Shown here piece by piece: positions 7,421 to 13,270 of a DNA stretch of 13,270 nucleotides (position 1 is the first letter of the stretch; each line of letters begins with the position of its first letter). The DNA lies in contig JAICWX010000241.1 in NCBI GenBank assembly GCA_025934635.1, positions 1-13,270 of the forward strand. The letters run 5' to 3'. The DNA is from Streptosporangiaceae bacterium (GTDB taxonomy: Bacteria > Actinomycetota > Actinomycetes > Streptosporangiales > Streptosporangiaceae). A program made the position numbers and the translations under genes. The notes beneath the pieces were generated by a model. It was not told the origin of the DNA and searched no databases. It was given only the letters and a program-made list of their open reading frames with translations.

Positions 7421-8380
7421 AGGAGAGGGTTGCGGAGGGCAAGCTAGACGCAAGCATCACCCGATGATCCAGGAGATCAGAACTCGTCCGCCACCTGGCT
7501 GATGTGGCCAGGGGCCATCCCGGCCTGGATCCCCGGGAAGCCGAGCGGGTCCTCTGGGGCGACGTCATGCCCCTGGTGCCGGTCATCGACCTGGCAGTCG
7601 GTGACTACCTGCACCCTCGTATCCAGACAGTCAGGCGAGCCGACCCGGGCCTGCCTGTGCGACTGAGAGGCGACCCGACGACCTGGGCACCGCGGCGCTC
7701 GCGGAGTTCCTTGCGCCTGCGGTCATCATCAGCGCGGACAGCGTCTTCACCCGGTTCGGGCTGGCCAACTCAGTGGCAGACACGTGGCTGCCCCTGGCCC
7801 ACCGGCTGCTCCAGGCAGCGGGCTACGAGGCGACCCTTACCGAGGCGGCATTCGCTCTCGAACTGGCAGCCCGGCTGGTCGCCGTGCCGGTCAGCGCAGC
7901 CGCTGGCGCAGGCCGCCGCCATCCGCTGGCGGCACTCGGGATCGGCGCTGTCATCGCCCTGGTCGCGTATCAGGCCGGGTACCTCAAGCGCGACCGGCTC
8001 CGGGCGACGGGCCAGGAAATCGGCAGGGTGGCCGCGAAGGGCATCGAAGCCTCGGCAACGCTTCCGACGCCTACAGCAGGGCACGTCAGGCTCTGAGAGT
8101 GATCGAGCCGTATGGCACGCCGACGACAGAAGAACTCGCCGCCCGCCACCTGGCGCGCGTGCGGCGCCCGCTGGCCCTCGATGACCTAGCGGCAGCTCTC
8201 GAGGCTGGGGGATACACGGTGACCTCAGCGGAGTTGCGGGACGCTACCGATCGCCACCCAGCGTTCCGGGCGAGGGGCAGTAAACCCGCCTTGATCGGCA
8301 TCGGCCGGATCGCACGGCTGGGAACGGCGGGCAATCGTCTCCCCACCTCGCCTGCCGCGACGATAGCGCGGCGACCGTAA
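7421..8380 (+). pseudogene. PIN-domain protein with membrane segment, broken by frameshifts
   Basis: Three successive frames join into one plausible protein. Frame 1 (to about 7675) gives SELVRHLADVARGHPG, REAERVLWGDVM and VIDLAVGDYLHPRIQ. Frame 3 (from about 7675 to 8045) gives DDLGTAALAEFLAPAV then IISADSVFTRFG, the late acidic blocks of a PIN ribonuclease fold, then a hydrophobic segment (LAALGIGAVIALVAY). Frame 2 (from about 8045) gives GNASDAYSRARQALRVIEPY and a helix-rich, winged-helix-like end (PLALDDLAAALEAGGY). Each switch fits a single-base deletion, near 7674-7677 and 8046-8052. In frame 1 a TGA at 7465 and a TAG at 7418 also interrupt the N-terminal side, and the first PIN aspartate segment is not found, so the 5' boundary is uncertain. 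PIN proteins cleave RNA and are often toxins; this copy should be inactive. Confidence 0.65.
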
Positions 8381-8390
8381 CTGACGGCGC

Positions 8391-8458
8391 CGAAGCTGCG
8401 GAGTCCTACTGTCCCGTTGCCCGCCGAGACGTGCCCTTCGAAGGGCAAGGCAGCTTCG
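8391..8458. repeat. Nested inverted repeats
   Basis: A perfect 16-bp palindrome, TGCCCTTCGAAGGGCA (8432-8447), lies inside a wider 9-bp inverted repeat, CGAAGCTGC (8391-8399) with GCAGCTTCG (8450-8458). The inner palindrome can fold as a stem-loop directly after the PIN pseudogene and could have been its terminator. A 12-base direct repeat GGGCAAGGCAGC (8443-8454 and 8499-8510) overlaps the right arm. The stretch 8381-8660 otherwise holds no gene I can support. Confidence 0.5.
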
Positions 8459-8703
8459 CGGGGATGACGGGCAGCATGCGGGCGATAGGGTCCGCACGGG
8501 GCAAGGCAGCATAAGGGTGGCCATAATGCGGCCGGATGGTGTCGTGTGAGGGCGGGGCCGGGAGGATTCCGGTGCCCGCCGTTGTCGCGCCCGCACAGCG
8601 CCGTTGGACGCTTTGCGGCCGCATCGTGCCGGTGGCGTCAGTGCCGGGATTCGCTTACCGTGGACCGCCCCGGGTTCCCTGGAGGCTGTGACCTCTGGGA
8701 AAG

Positions 8704-9030
8704 TTGGGGTTCATCGTATCCAGGAAGCCGCATCCCGCTGAGCTGCGGGAGCGGGCAGTGCAGATGGTCTTCGAGTTGGGGGCGGAGACAGGAGAAACGC
8801 GTGGCTCGATCGCCCGTGTCGGCCATCGGCTCGGCGTCAACACCGAGACTCTTCGCAACTGGGTGAATAAGGGATGTCGATTCGGGGCAGCGGCCGGGCA
8901 CCACGACCGAGGATAAGAAGCGGATCGCCGAGCTGGAACGGAAATCCGCGAGCTGCGCCGGGCGAACGAAATCCTGAAGGCGGCGAGTGCTTATTTCGCT
9001 CGGGAACTCGACCCCAGGCATCCGCGCTAG
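8704..9030 (+). pseudogene. IS3-family transposase OrfA remnant
   Basis: OrfA is the helix-turn-helix/leucine-zipper partner of the IS3 transposase. Frame 1 gives RKPHPAELRERAVQMVFELG and IARVGHRLGVNTETLRNWVNK, a typical IS3 HTH. The frame then breaks near 8872; another frame gives SGQRPGTTTEDKKRIAELER, and after a second break near 8940 a third gives IRELRRANEILKAASAYFA and ends RELDPRHPR with a TAG at 9028-9030. The order and content match IS6110-group OrfA. The natural ATG appears lost (ATC within GGGTTCATCGTATCC, 8706-8720), so no good start remains. Confidence 0.75.
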
Positions 9031-9190
9031 TCGGGTTCATTGATTCACATCGTGACCGGTCCGGGTCGAGCCGGCCTGCGCGGTCCTGGAAATACCGCTG
9101 TCCACGTATTACGCGGCGAAGAAACGCAAGCGCGAGGCGTCGGCGCGCAGCGTGCGCGATGAGTGGCTGAAGAAGGAGATCATGCGCGCC
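9028..9190 (+). pseudogene. IS3-family transposase OrfB fragment (N-terminal)
   Basis: OrfB carries the DDE catalytic core in intact elements. Here only its start is seen: LVGFIDSHRDR in one frame, then after a shift near 9062 VEPACAVLEIPLSTYYAAKK and SARSVRDEWLKKEIMRA. This is the usual entry region of IS3 OrfB (the STYYAAKKR segment). The frame then loses similarity and none of the DDE residues are present. It lies directly after the OrfA remnant, as expected for the overlapping orfA/orfB pair. Confidence 0.65.
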
Positions 9191-9355
9191 TCTCCAGGCC
9201 TCGTCGGCGCCGGGCGAGACGGTGGCAGGAACGCTGTGGTCACGGGCGGCCGGGAACCTTTGACGGGAGAGGGACCTGGCGCTGCAACGCCATGACCTCG
9301 GGACGGAGCACCATGATCTCCGCATTACCGAACGTCACGGAGACAACTCACACTA

Positions 9356-9421
9356 TATGATAGTATGTAGATCTACGATGTAGACATTATCGAATCGGAT
9401 GATCTGCCGTAGATCTACAAT
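9356..9421 (+). promoter_or_regulatory. AT-rich control region with two identical palindromes
   Basis: An AT-rich island in very GC-rich surroundings. Two copies of the 10-bp palindrome GTAGATCTAC lie at 9367-9376 and 9409-9418, 42 bases apart start to start, about four helical turns. A further half-like element GATGTAGAC lies between them (9378-9386). Two -10-like hexamers sit next to them: TATGAT (9356-9361) just before the first, and TACAAT (9416-9421) overlapping the second. No clear -35 is seen. The layout suggests a repressor binding both palindromes to control the gene at 9439-9914. Such operators resemble those of autoregulated antitoxins, but no antitoxin is present. Confidence 0.5.
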
Positions 9422-9438
9422 GCAGGCTGGAGCGCGCC

Positions 9439-9471
9439 ATGACCGTCATCCTCGGGGTGAGCCGCTCATGA
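9439..9471 (+). CDS. Possible 10-residue leader peptide
   Basis: ATG at 9439 encodes MTVILGVSRS and stops at TGA 9469-9471, sharing ATGA with the next gene's ATG at 9468. It lies about 18 bases after the TACAAT hexamer, and a weak purine-rich site (GGCTGGAG) precedes it. It may be a translation-coupling leader, or the stump of a lost antitoxin gene whose first codons remain after a deletion. It is too short to prove coding. Confidence 0.25.
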   Translation: MTVILGVSRS

Positions 9472-9914
9472 GGGCCGCCACGCAGCGCGCGCCCCGGTCC
9501 GTGCTGGGAATCCGCAGCTGGAGGCATCGCGCGGCTGGGCATGATCTGCGTCAGCACGTGGAGGTAAGCGAAGATGACCGCACGGTCGCCACGGCCGAGG
9601 TGACCACCTCCGAAGGATCTGGAGGCACCGCCCGGGTGTCGTTGCGCGCCGAGGCAGGGCACATCACGCCAGGGCGCCGCGCGAGCCTGGTCGATGCCGT
9701 CCTGGATCTTCCCGAGGTACAGGAAAGCGCACGCGTGGAGGCGGCGTTCCGGCTTGGCGATAACGAGTCACTGCACCGGCTTCAGGAACGCTGCGAGGCC
9801 GTCAGCACCCGCCCGGCCGGGTGGAGCGCGCTCGTCGATGCGAACCTCCCGCCCGGCCGCGCCGGGCAGCACGTCCCGGACTCAGCCAGCAAGGAACCCC
9901 TGCCCGGCGCATAA
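9468..9914 (+). CDS. Hypothetical 148-residue protein
   Basis: I do not recognise a named family. The ATG at 9468 follows GGGGTGAG by about 6 bases and overlaps the end of the short leader; a shorter start at GTG 9558 (VEVSEDDRT) is also possible and would remove a basic N-terminus of 30 residues. The body is acidic and beta/alpha-like: VATAEVTTSEGSGGTARVSL, then GRRASLVDAVLDLPEV, ARVEAAFRLGDNESLHRLQE and RPAGWSALVDANLPPG. There is no membrane segment or cysteine-rich site apart from a lone C. The frame is clean and it follows a region with operator-like palindromes, so it is probably expressed. The N-terminal 30 residues look less conserved-like than the rest. Confidence 0.55.
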   Translation: MRAATQRAPRSVLGIRSWRHRAAGHDLRQHVEVSEDDRTVATAEVTTSEGSGGTARVSLRAEAGHITPGRRASLVDAVLDLPEVQESARVEAAFRLGDNESLHRLQERCEAVSTRPAGWSALVDANLPPGRAGQHVPDSASKEPLPGA

Positions 9915-10102
9915 CGACTGCAGGCAGCCCTCGCGGCCCCCGGAGGGCGCCCGGGCCGATGGCACCGTATCGCTGCGCGTCCCGCCGGGCGTAGACACCG
10001 CTACCTTGCCTGCGACTCCGCCGGGCAAGATGGCGGCCTGGGCCGCCTCCGGGCATCCGGTCGGCTGCGCCCGCGCCCGCAATGTCGCGGTCACCCACTT
10101 GG

Positions 10103-10320
10103 GTGAAAGGCCATCCCAGTCCCCGCTGGTTCCCTGACGTCGCCGCCCTCGGCACCCTGTCGTTCCTCGCCGGGATCCTGCGGCTGTTCTCCGGCGTCGA
10201 GGTCCAGGCCGTCCACGCCGAAGACATGAAGGACCCGCGCCGCAGCTTCCCAAAGCATTCTTCATCGCGGCCTTCGCCTGCTTCGCCGTCTTCACCCTCG
10301 GCGCGCTCGCGATAGCCGTG
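10103..10320 (+). pseudogene. Amino-acid permease (APC family) fragment
   Basis: Frame 2 gives HPSPRWFPDVAALGTLSFLA then GILRLFSGVEVQAVHAEDMK and DPRRSFPK. After a one-base deletion near 10250, frame 1 continues AFFIAAFACFAVFTLGALAI. Together this is a piece of the middle of an APC-superfamily transporter of the glutamate/GABA type: a hydrophobic helix, the FSGVEVQAVHA element, then the next membrane helix. Both the N-terminal half and all later helices are missing, so it is a non-functional scrap. The preceding stretch 9915-10102 shows no supported gene. Confidence 0.65.
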
Positions 10321-10422
10321 CAGCGGGCCGAACTGGCCCGCCAAAGATCGCTAGCCAAGAACAGCCGGTGCACCCGCGCCCGGCCTGCGCCCTTCCGGCT
10401 GTGCGGGCATGAAGCGATCTGG

Positions 10423-10929
10423 TCAGATGCTGATTCCTCCGGTGGCGAGAAGGGCGATCGCTGCGGTGGCCATGAGTGCCGCGGTGAGCCATCCGGAGAT
10501 CGTGGCGGCGTGGCCGTTCACGTAGTCGCCCATGATGCGGCGGCTGCCCGGTACCCGCATGACCACGACGAGGAAGGAGGCGGCGGCCACCCCGTTGATG
10601 ACCGCCACGAAGGCCAGCAGCCTGACCGGGTTGACGGGCAGGACGCTCAGCGCGGTGCCGCCGAGGGTGCCCAGGGTGATGAGGCCGTAGAAGCCCGGGG
10701 CCTTGCGGACGGACCGCTCGAAGCCCCACTGTTTGCCGAGGAGCCCGGCTATGCCGACCGAGCCGGCGCCGGCGAGCACGGGATGGTCAGCAGCCCGCTG
10801 CCGATGAAGCCGAGCGCGAACAGCGCTGGCGCAGTGGCCAGCGAAGGGCTTGAGCGCCTCGGCGGCCTGGGCTGCGCTCTGGATGCTGGTCTTGCCGTGG
10901 GCGTGCAGAGTCTGGGCTGTGGCCACCAT
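10423..10929 (-). pseudogene. NRAMP-type metal-ion transporter, C-terminal half only
   Basis: The reading frame gives 168 residues that resemble the second half of an NRAMP-family divalent-metal transporter: MVATAQTLHAHGK at the equivalent of helix 6, then LLGKQWGFERSVRKAPGFYG, NPVRLLAFVAVINGVAAASF, RRIMGDYVNGH and a last helix ending ALLATGGISI. The N-terminal five helices are absent before 10929. Around 10790-10840 the frame reads an implausible HCASAVRARLHRQRAADHP, while the neighbouring frame reads LFALGFIGSGLLTIP, the expected helix. A 2-base loss and then a 1-base loss therefore switch and restore the frame. Truncation and internal damage both argue against function. Confidence 0.7.
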
Positions 10930-11167
10930 GATAGGTCCGGACTGACGGGCAAACGTGGAGCAACCACGGGATGGAAATGGCCGCGCCGGAACGTGCCTGT
11001 CCTGAACCCGTCACGGGTAACCGTGAGCATGTGCTCGGCGGCCGCACGCTGGCGCGGCCTGGCCGGCGGCGGTCATCGTCGGACACTGCCCGCCCGGCAG
11101 CCGGGCCGGCCGGACCCGGGCATGGATAACGCTCACGGGCTCATCACCGGCCTGCAACTGGTGCGGA

Positions 11168-11527
11168 TTACCCCGCGGTCACTACCGGGCGGGCGATCCG
11201 CACGGCATCCTCCACGCTGGCGTAGACGGAGAAGACATCGATCAGGCCGGTCAGGGCCAGGACGCGTCGCACCAGCCCGCGCGGCGCGGCGAGCAGCAGG
11301 TCACCGCCGGCCTGCCGGGCCTGCGCCCGCACCCGGCCCAGCCCGCCCAGGGCGCAGCAGTCGATGAACTCCAGGCCGGCCAGGTCGACGATGATCCGAG
11401 GGTCGCGAGCCACGACCGCCGCGAGCACGGCCATGACGCTCCCGGCACCGGCGACGTCCAGTTCCCCGCCCAGCGCGACGACGACATGACCGCCGTACTC
11501 GCGAGTGCTCAACCCAGCAGCGGCCAT
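11168..11527 (-). CDS. STAS-domain anti-anti-sigma-factor-like protein with Cys at the phosphosite
   Basis: A 119-residue protein that spans one STAS domain. In partner-switching systems such proteins bind a HATPase anti-sigma kinase and free a sigma factor until phosphorylated on serine. Seen: VVVALGGELDVAGAGSVMAV near residue 15, IIVDLAGLEFID at 45-56, then GGDLLLAAPRGLVRRVLALT and a helical end (YASVEDAV). The usual D-S-S-G phosphosite is D56-C57-C58-A59, so the target serine is cysteine and normal phosphorylation control should be lost. The ATG at 11527 has AGGAAGG 7 bases upstream, which favours it over a TTG at 11554. It lies downstream of the HATPase remnant on the same strand, a typical pair order. 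Confidence 0.85.
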   Translation of the reverse strand: MAAAGLSTREYGGHVVVALGGELDVAGAGSVMAVLAAVVARDPRIIVDLAGLEFIDCCALGGLGRVRAQARQAGGDLLLAAPRGLVRRVLALTGLIDVFSVYASVEDAVRIARPVVTAG

Positions 11528-11666
11528 GACGGCGCCTTCCTGCTCCGGCAGCAAGGCAAGGTCCGGGCCCGGCGGCTATCTCCGCTTCCAGTCCGGATGT
11601 TACGCCCCGATCCGGCGGCCGTCCATCCTGCCAGCACCCCGCAGCCTGCCGCCCGGCCCGCCCGGG

Positions 11667-11969
11667 CTAGGCGCAGCAGCGCACGGCGCCGGCAGCACGA
11701 CGGCGCCCGGCCCCGCTAGCGCAGCCCGCCCGCCAGCACCCGCCGTCGCGGACCTCCGCCTGCGCCGCGCCGCCCGCCACCCGCAGCAGCGCCGCCGGCG
11801 ACCCGTACCGGGCCGCGTCCGCCGCGACCTCGCTGACCACGATCACGAAATCCTCCGCCCGTGCTGCCGGCAGGGCCGCCCGCACCGCCCACCGCACCGT
11901 AACCCGGCGCACTGGCCGCAGGTCACCAGCACCGGACCGCACCCCGCACGGCACGGGGAAACCCGCCAC
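11667..11969 (-). pseudogene. Degenerate HATPase-type anti-sigma kinase-like fragment
   Basis: Residues from a GTG at 11969 read FPVPCGVRSGAGDLRPVRR, then VRWAVRAALPAARAEDFVIV, VSEVAADAARYGSPAALLRV and AQAEVRDGG. This fits the first half of the RsbW/SpoIIAB-like GHKL ATPase family found in actinobacteria. The N-box pattern E-x3-N is SEVAADA, so the metal-binding asparagine is aspartate. After EVRDGG the frame runs into Cys/Arg-rich junk (CWRAGCASGAGRRR) without the glycine-rich G boxes (GxGLxLV) that close the ATP site. It is therefore probably truncated or frameshifted and unable to bind ATP normally. The open frame extends upstream to 12113 without similarity. It precedes the STAS gene by about 140 bases. 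Confidence 0.45.
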
Positions 11970-12200
11970 TCCGGCCCGCCCCGCTGACCCCGCCGCCTTC
12001 CCCGGGCCCCGGGCAGGCCCGAAACAAGCAGGCCGGTTCCCCGTACAGCAAGGGATGTGATCGGCCCTGGTGATGGGCCTTGCCCGGATTGGCCCTTTCC
12101 GCCGGGCCGCCACCAGGATTGACTGAAGACATCACAGCATGAGCTGCGGCACGCTGACACCCACCGGAAGCACGCACTATGAACAGCCACAGGCACTGAT

Positions 12201-12512
12201 ATGTGCCCGCACACACCGCCCTGTCCGGCGCCTTCGGCTCCGGACCGCGAAGCGGCGCACACCATTGCCAGCCACCCCGAGCAGGGCTGGAGCCTGCTCT
12301 GCAATGGCGTCGTGATCTTCGACGACACCGGGGAGCTACTACCGGGCGGCGCGTTCATCGCACCGCACCGCCCCACCGACCTCGCCGCCTTCTACCGTCC
12401 GGCAGGCGTGGCCCCCGGGCACGGCGGACAGGCCGAAGCGGCCTTATCCGCCATCGGCGACATCTCGCGGAGTCACCCGGGATGCCTGCTCTGGGCGACT
12501 ACTTGGTACTAA
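12201..12512 (+). CDS. DUF5999-like protein with C-terminal extension
   Basis: A 103-residue protein. Residues 1-58 fit the short actinobacterial DUF5999 family as I remember it: MCPHTPPCPAP, DREAAHTIASHPEQGWSLLC, NGVVIFDDTGELLPGG and IAPHRP. The spaced C2, H4, C8 and C34 could bind a metal. Function of the family is unknown. The usual members end soon after the IAPHRP block; here about 40 more residues follow (AFYRPAGVAPGHGG to LLWATTWY), perhaps read through from a lost stop. The ATG at 12201 has only a weak ribosome site, and a 6-codon frame (12179-12199, MNSHRH) ends one base before it, allowing re-initiation. Confidence 0.8.
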   Translation: MCPHTPPCPAPSAPDREAAHTIASHPEQGWSLLCNGVVIFDDTGELLPGGAFIAPHRPTDLAAFYRPAGVAPGHGGQAEAALSAIGDISRSHPGCLLWATTWY

Positions 12513-13072
12513 GTCCTGACCGGCGAGGCACGGACACGAAGCCGGGCTGATTGCCGACGGCAAGGACCCGCGGCGAGCCCGCTGCGAACCGCCGCGACCG
12601 TCAGGGGGGTGCCGGGCCCAGCTTCCCGGCGGGCCCTGCAGTGATCCCCCACTCGCAGCCGGCTGCCCGGCACCGTCGCTGGCCATCACGGGGCCGGTAC
12701 TGGGCGCAGGGCGCACCCATCGCTACGCGCCTCCCTGCCGGCTCGCGGAGTGCCGCCCCGGCAGCGTCAATGAGGCGTGGTGGGTGCTGCGTTTAGCGTC
12801 ACGAAGTAGCGAAGCTGACGTCGCTTCACATCTGCCGCCAGTCCGTGTCCGGCCCATCCCCGTACTCCCTGGAACGTGCCTCTGGATCACCCGGCCCCGA
12901 ACCGCCGCGATCAGCAGTGGCAGTTCCGCCCGGCCGCGCGCCCGGAACAGGGATCCCTTCCTGTGAGCCTGCTTCCGTGTCCGGGCGCTGGGGAGTGCCT
13001 TAGCGGCAGGTCCCGCCGGTGCGGGTTGCAGGTGATCGGTTCTGGTAATGAGCCCTGCTCAGGTTGCCCGTT
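12513..13072. other. About 560 bases without a supportable gene
   Basis: Between the DUF5999-like gene and the IS21-type end I see only Arg/Pro-rich shadow frames on both strands (for example 12551-12796), no ribosome site with a sensible frame, no tRNA cloverleaf and no strong hairpin. It is probably decayed or intergenic DNA next to the insertion sequence. Confidence 0.5.
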
Positions 13073-13270
13073 TGTCAACGGCCATTAGGAAATCTGGTTG
13101 GGCGGTCTGGTTTTCTCCGGGCTGGCGGACACCAGTTTTCCAGGCTGGTGGCCGCGTGTTCTCCCCGGCGGTGGGGTTAGGTTGCCAGGGGGATCACCCC
13201 CTTGCCGGCGAGGGCCTCGGCGAGGCGGTGCGAGTCGCCTTTGGTCAGGACCAGGTGGGCGTGGTGCAGG
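13073..13270 (-). mobile_element. IS21-family element, right end (continues past window)
   Basis: The terminus is placed at TGTCAACGGCCATTAGG (13073-13089), a TGT-type IS21 end of the kind known in Streptomyces. Inside it are imperfect subterminal repeats: 13107-13128 (CTGGTTTTCTCC then GGGCTGGCGG) and 13132-13151 (CCAGTTTTCC then AGGCTGGTGG). Multiple terminal repeats that bind the IstA transposase are a family trait. The end of istB is read on the minus strand, pointing towards this terminus, as expected for the right end. The rest of the element, including istA, lies beyond 13270. Confidence 0.65.
13177..13270 (-). CDS. istB: IS21 helper ATPase IstB, C-terminal end only
   Basis: The last 30 residues are visible: LHHAHLVLTKGDSHRLAEAL then AGKGVIPLAT and a TAA at 13177-13179 (minus strand). 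The HHAH...GDS.RL pattern and the ending AGKGV.PL are typical of the C-terminus of actinobacterial IstB-like proteins, the AAA+ ATPase that helps IstA choose and hold target DNA in IS21 transposition. The Walker motifs lie outside the window. It ends about 100 bases from the proposed IS terminus, a normal distance. Whether the copy is intact cannot be judged here. Confidence 0.65.
   Translation of the reverse strand, partial: LHHAHLVLTKGDSHRLAEALAGKGVIPLAT

Larger units (their letters stand above)
8661..9190 (+). mobile_element. IS3-family (IS6110-like) insertion sequence remnant
   Basis: The left end at 8661 reads TGGACCGCCCCGGG and continues to CCTGGAGGCT near 8687. This closely resembles, from memory, the TGAACCGCCCCGG-type terminal repeat of IS6110. 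It is followed at the expected distance by orfA-like and then orfB-like coding traces. The orfB trace fades after KKEIMRA near 9190 and no right-hand repeat is seen, so only about 530 bases of an element usually near 1.3-1.4 kb remain. Frameshifts in both reading frames show it is dead. The sequence from 9190 to 9340 holds nothing recognisable. Confidence 0.75.

Noticed and set aside
9240..9340. Possible coding trace DLALQRHDLGTEHHDL
   Set aside because: It is His/Leu/Asp-rich, lacks a start and any known domain, and lies between an IS remnant and an AT-rich control region; not supportable as a gene.
10318..11367. 349-residue open frame on the plus strand
   Set aside because: It is antisense to the NRAMP remnant and the STAS gene with low-complexity composition; only its first residues continue the APC permease scrap.
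11843..12376. 177-residue minus-strand frame across the DUF5999-like gene
   Set aside because: Antisense shadow of a better-supported gene; Cys/Arg/Gly-rich with no domain.
1..13270. CRISPR array or tRNA/rRNA gene
   Set aside because: No regularly spaced repeats and no TPsiC-arm-like sequence in a cloverleaf context were found; GGTTCGAG at 5407 is inside coding sequence.

Overview
The window is very GC-rich DNA with near-saturated G/C at third codon positions, frequent GTG starts and actinobacterial protein families: a NarGHJI-type nitrate reductase, AbrB-like protein plus tyrosine recombinase, a DUF5999-like protein, STAS and HATPase regulators, and IS6110-like and IS21-like elements. It most likely comes from a soil-type actinomycete (Streptomyces / Streptosporangium / Trebonia-like); the sequence does not fix the genus.

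Region 1 (1-3075) is a housekeeping respiratory block on the + strand. It holds the C-terminal two thirds of narH, then narJ and narI joined by 4-base overlaps, then a small cupin gene. NarG and the start of narH lie before the window. NarH passes electrons from the diheme subunit NarI to NarG, and NarJ is the assembly chaperone.

Region 2 (3180-7177) is a + strand accessory block: an unrecognised 111-aa protein, a strong 13-bp hairpin, a two-repeat AbrB/SpoVT-like protein, a tyrosine recombinase overlapping it by 4 bases, and a 601-aa protein. That last protein has an N-terminal PD-(D/E)XK-like nuclease domain of the kind found at the N-terminus of antiphage NTPases. Here it is followed by about 410 residues with no P-loop that I do not recognise. 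This is the most interesting locus in the window: a candidate defence effector carried beside a recombinase.

Region 3 (7178-11120) is mostly a gene graveyard: a PIN-domain protein broken by at least two frameshifts, an IS3-family (IS6110-like) remnant with one recognisable end, an amino-acid permease scrap and the C-terminal half of an NRAMP-type transporter. Within it is one apparently intact small gene (9468-9914), preceded by an AT-rich control region with two identical 10-bp palindromes.

Region 4 (11168-13270) holds a minus-strand STAS anti-anti-sigma-like gene with its phosphosite serine replaced by cysteine, a decayed HATPase anti-sigma-like gene upstream of it, a DUF5999-like gene on the + strand, about 560 bases with no gene I can support, and the end of an IS21-family element (right terminus near 13073, end of istB on the minus strand) that continues past the window.
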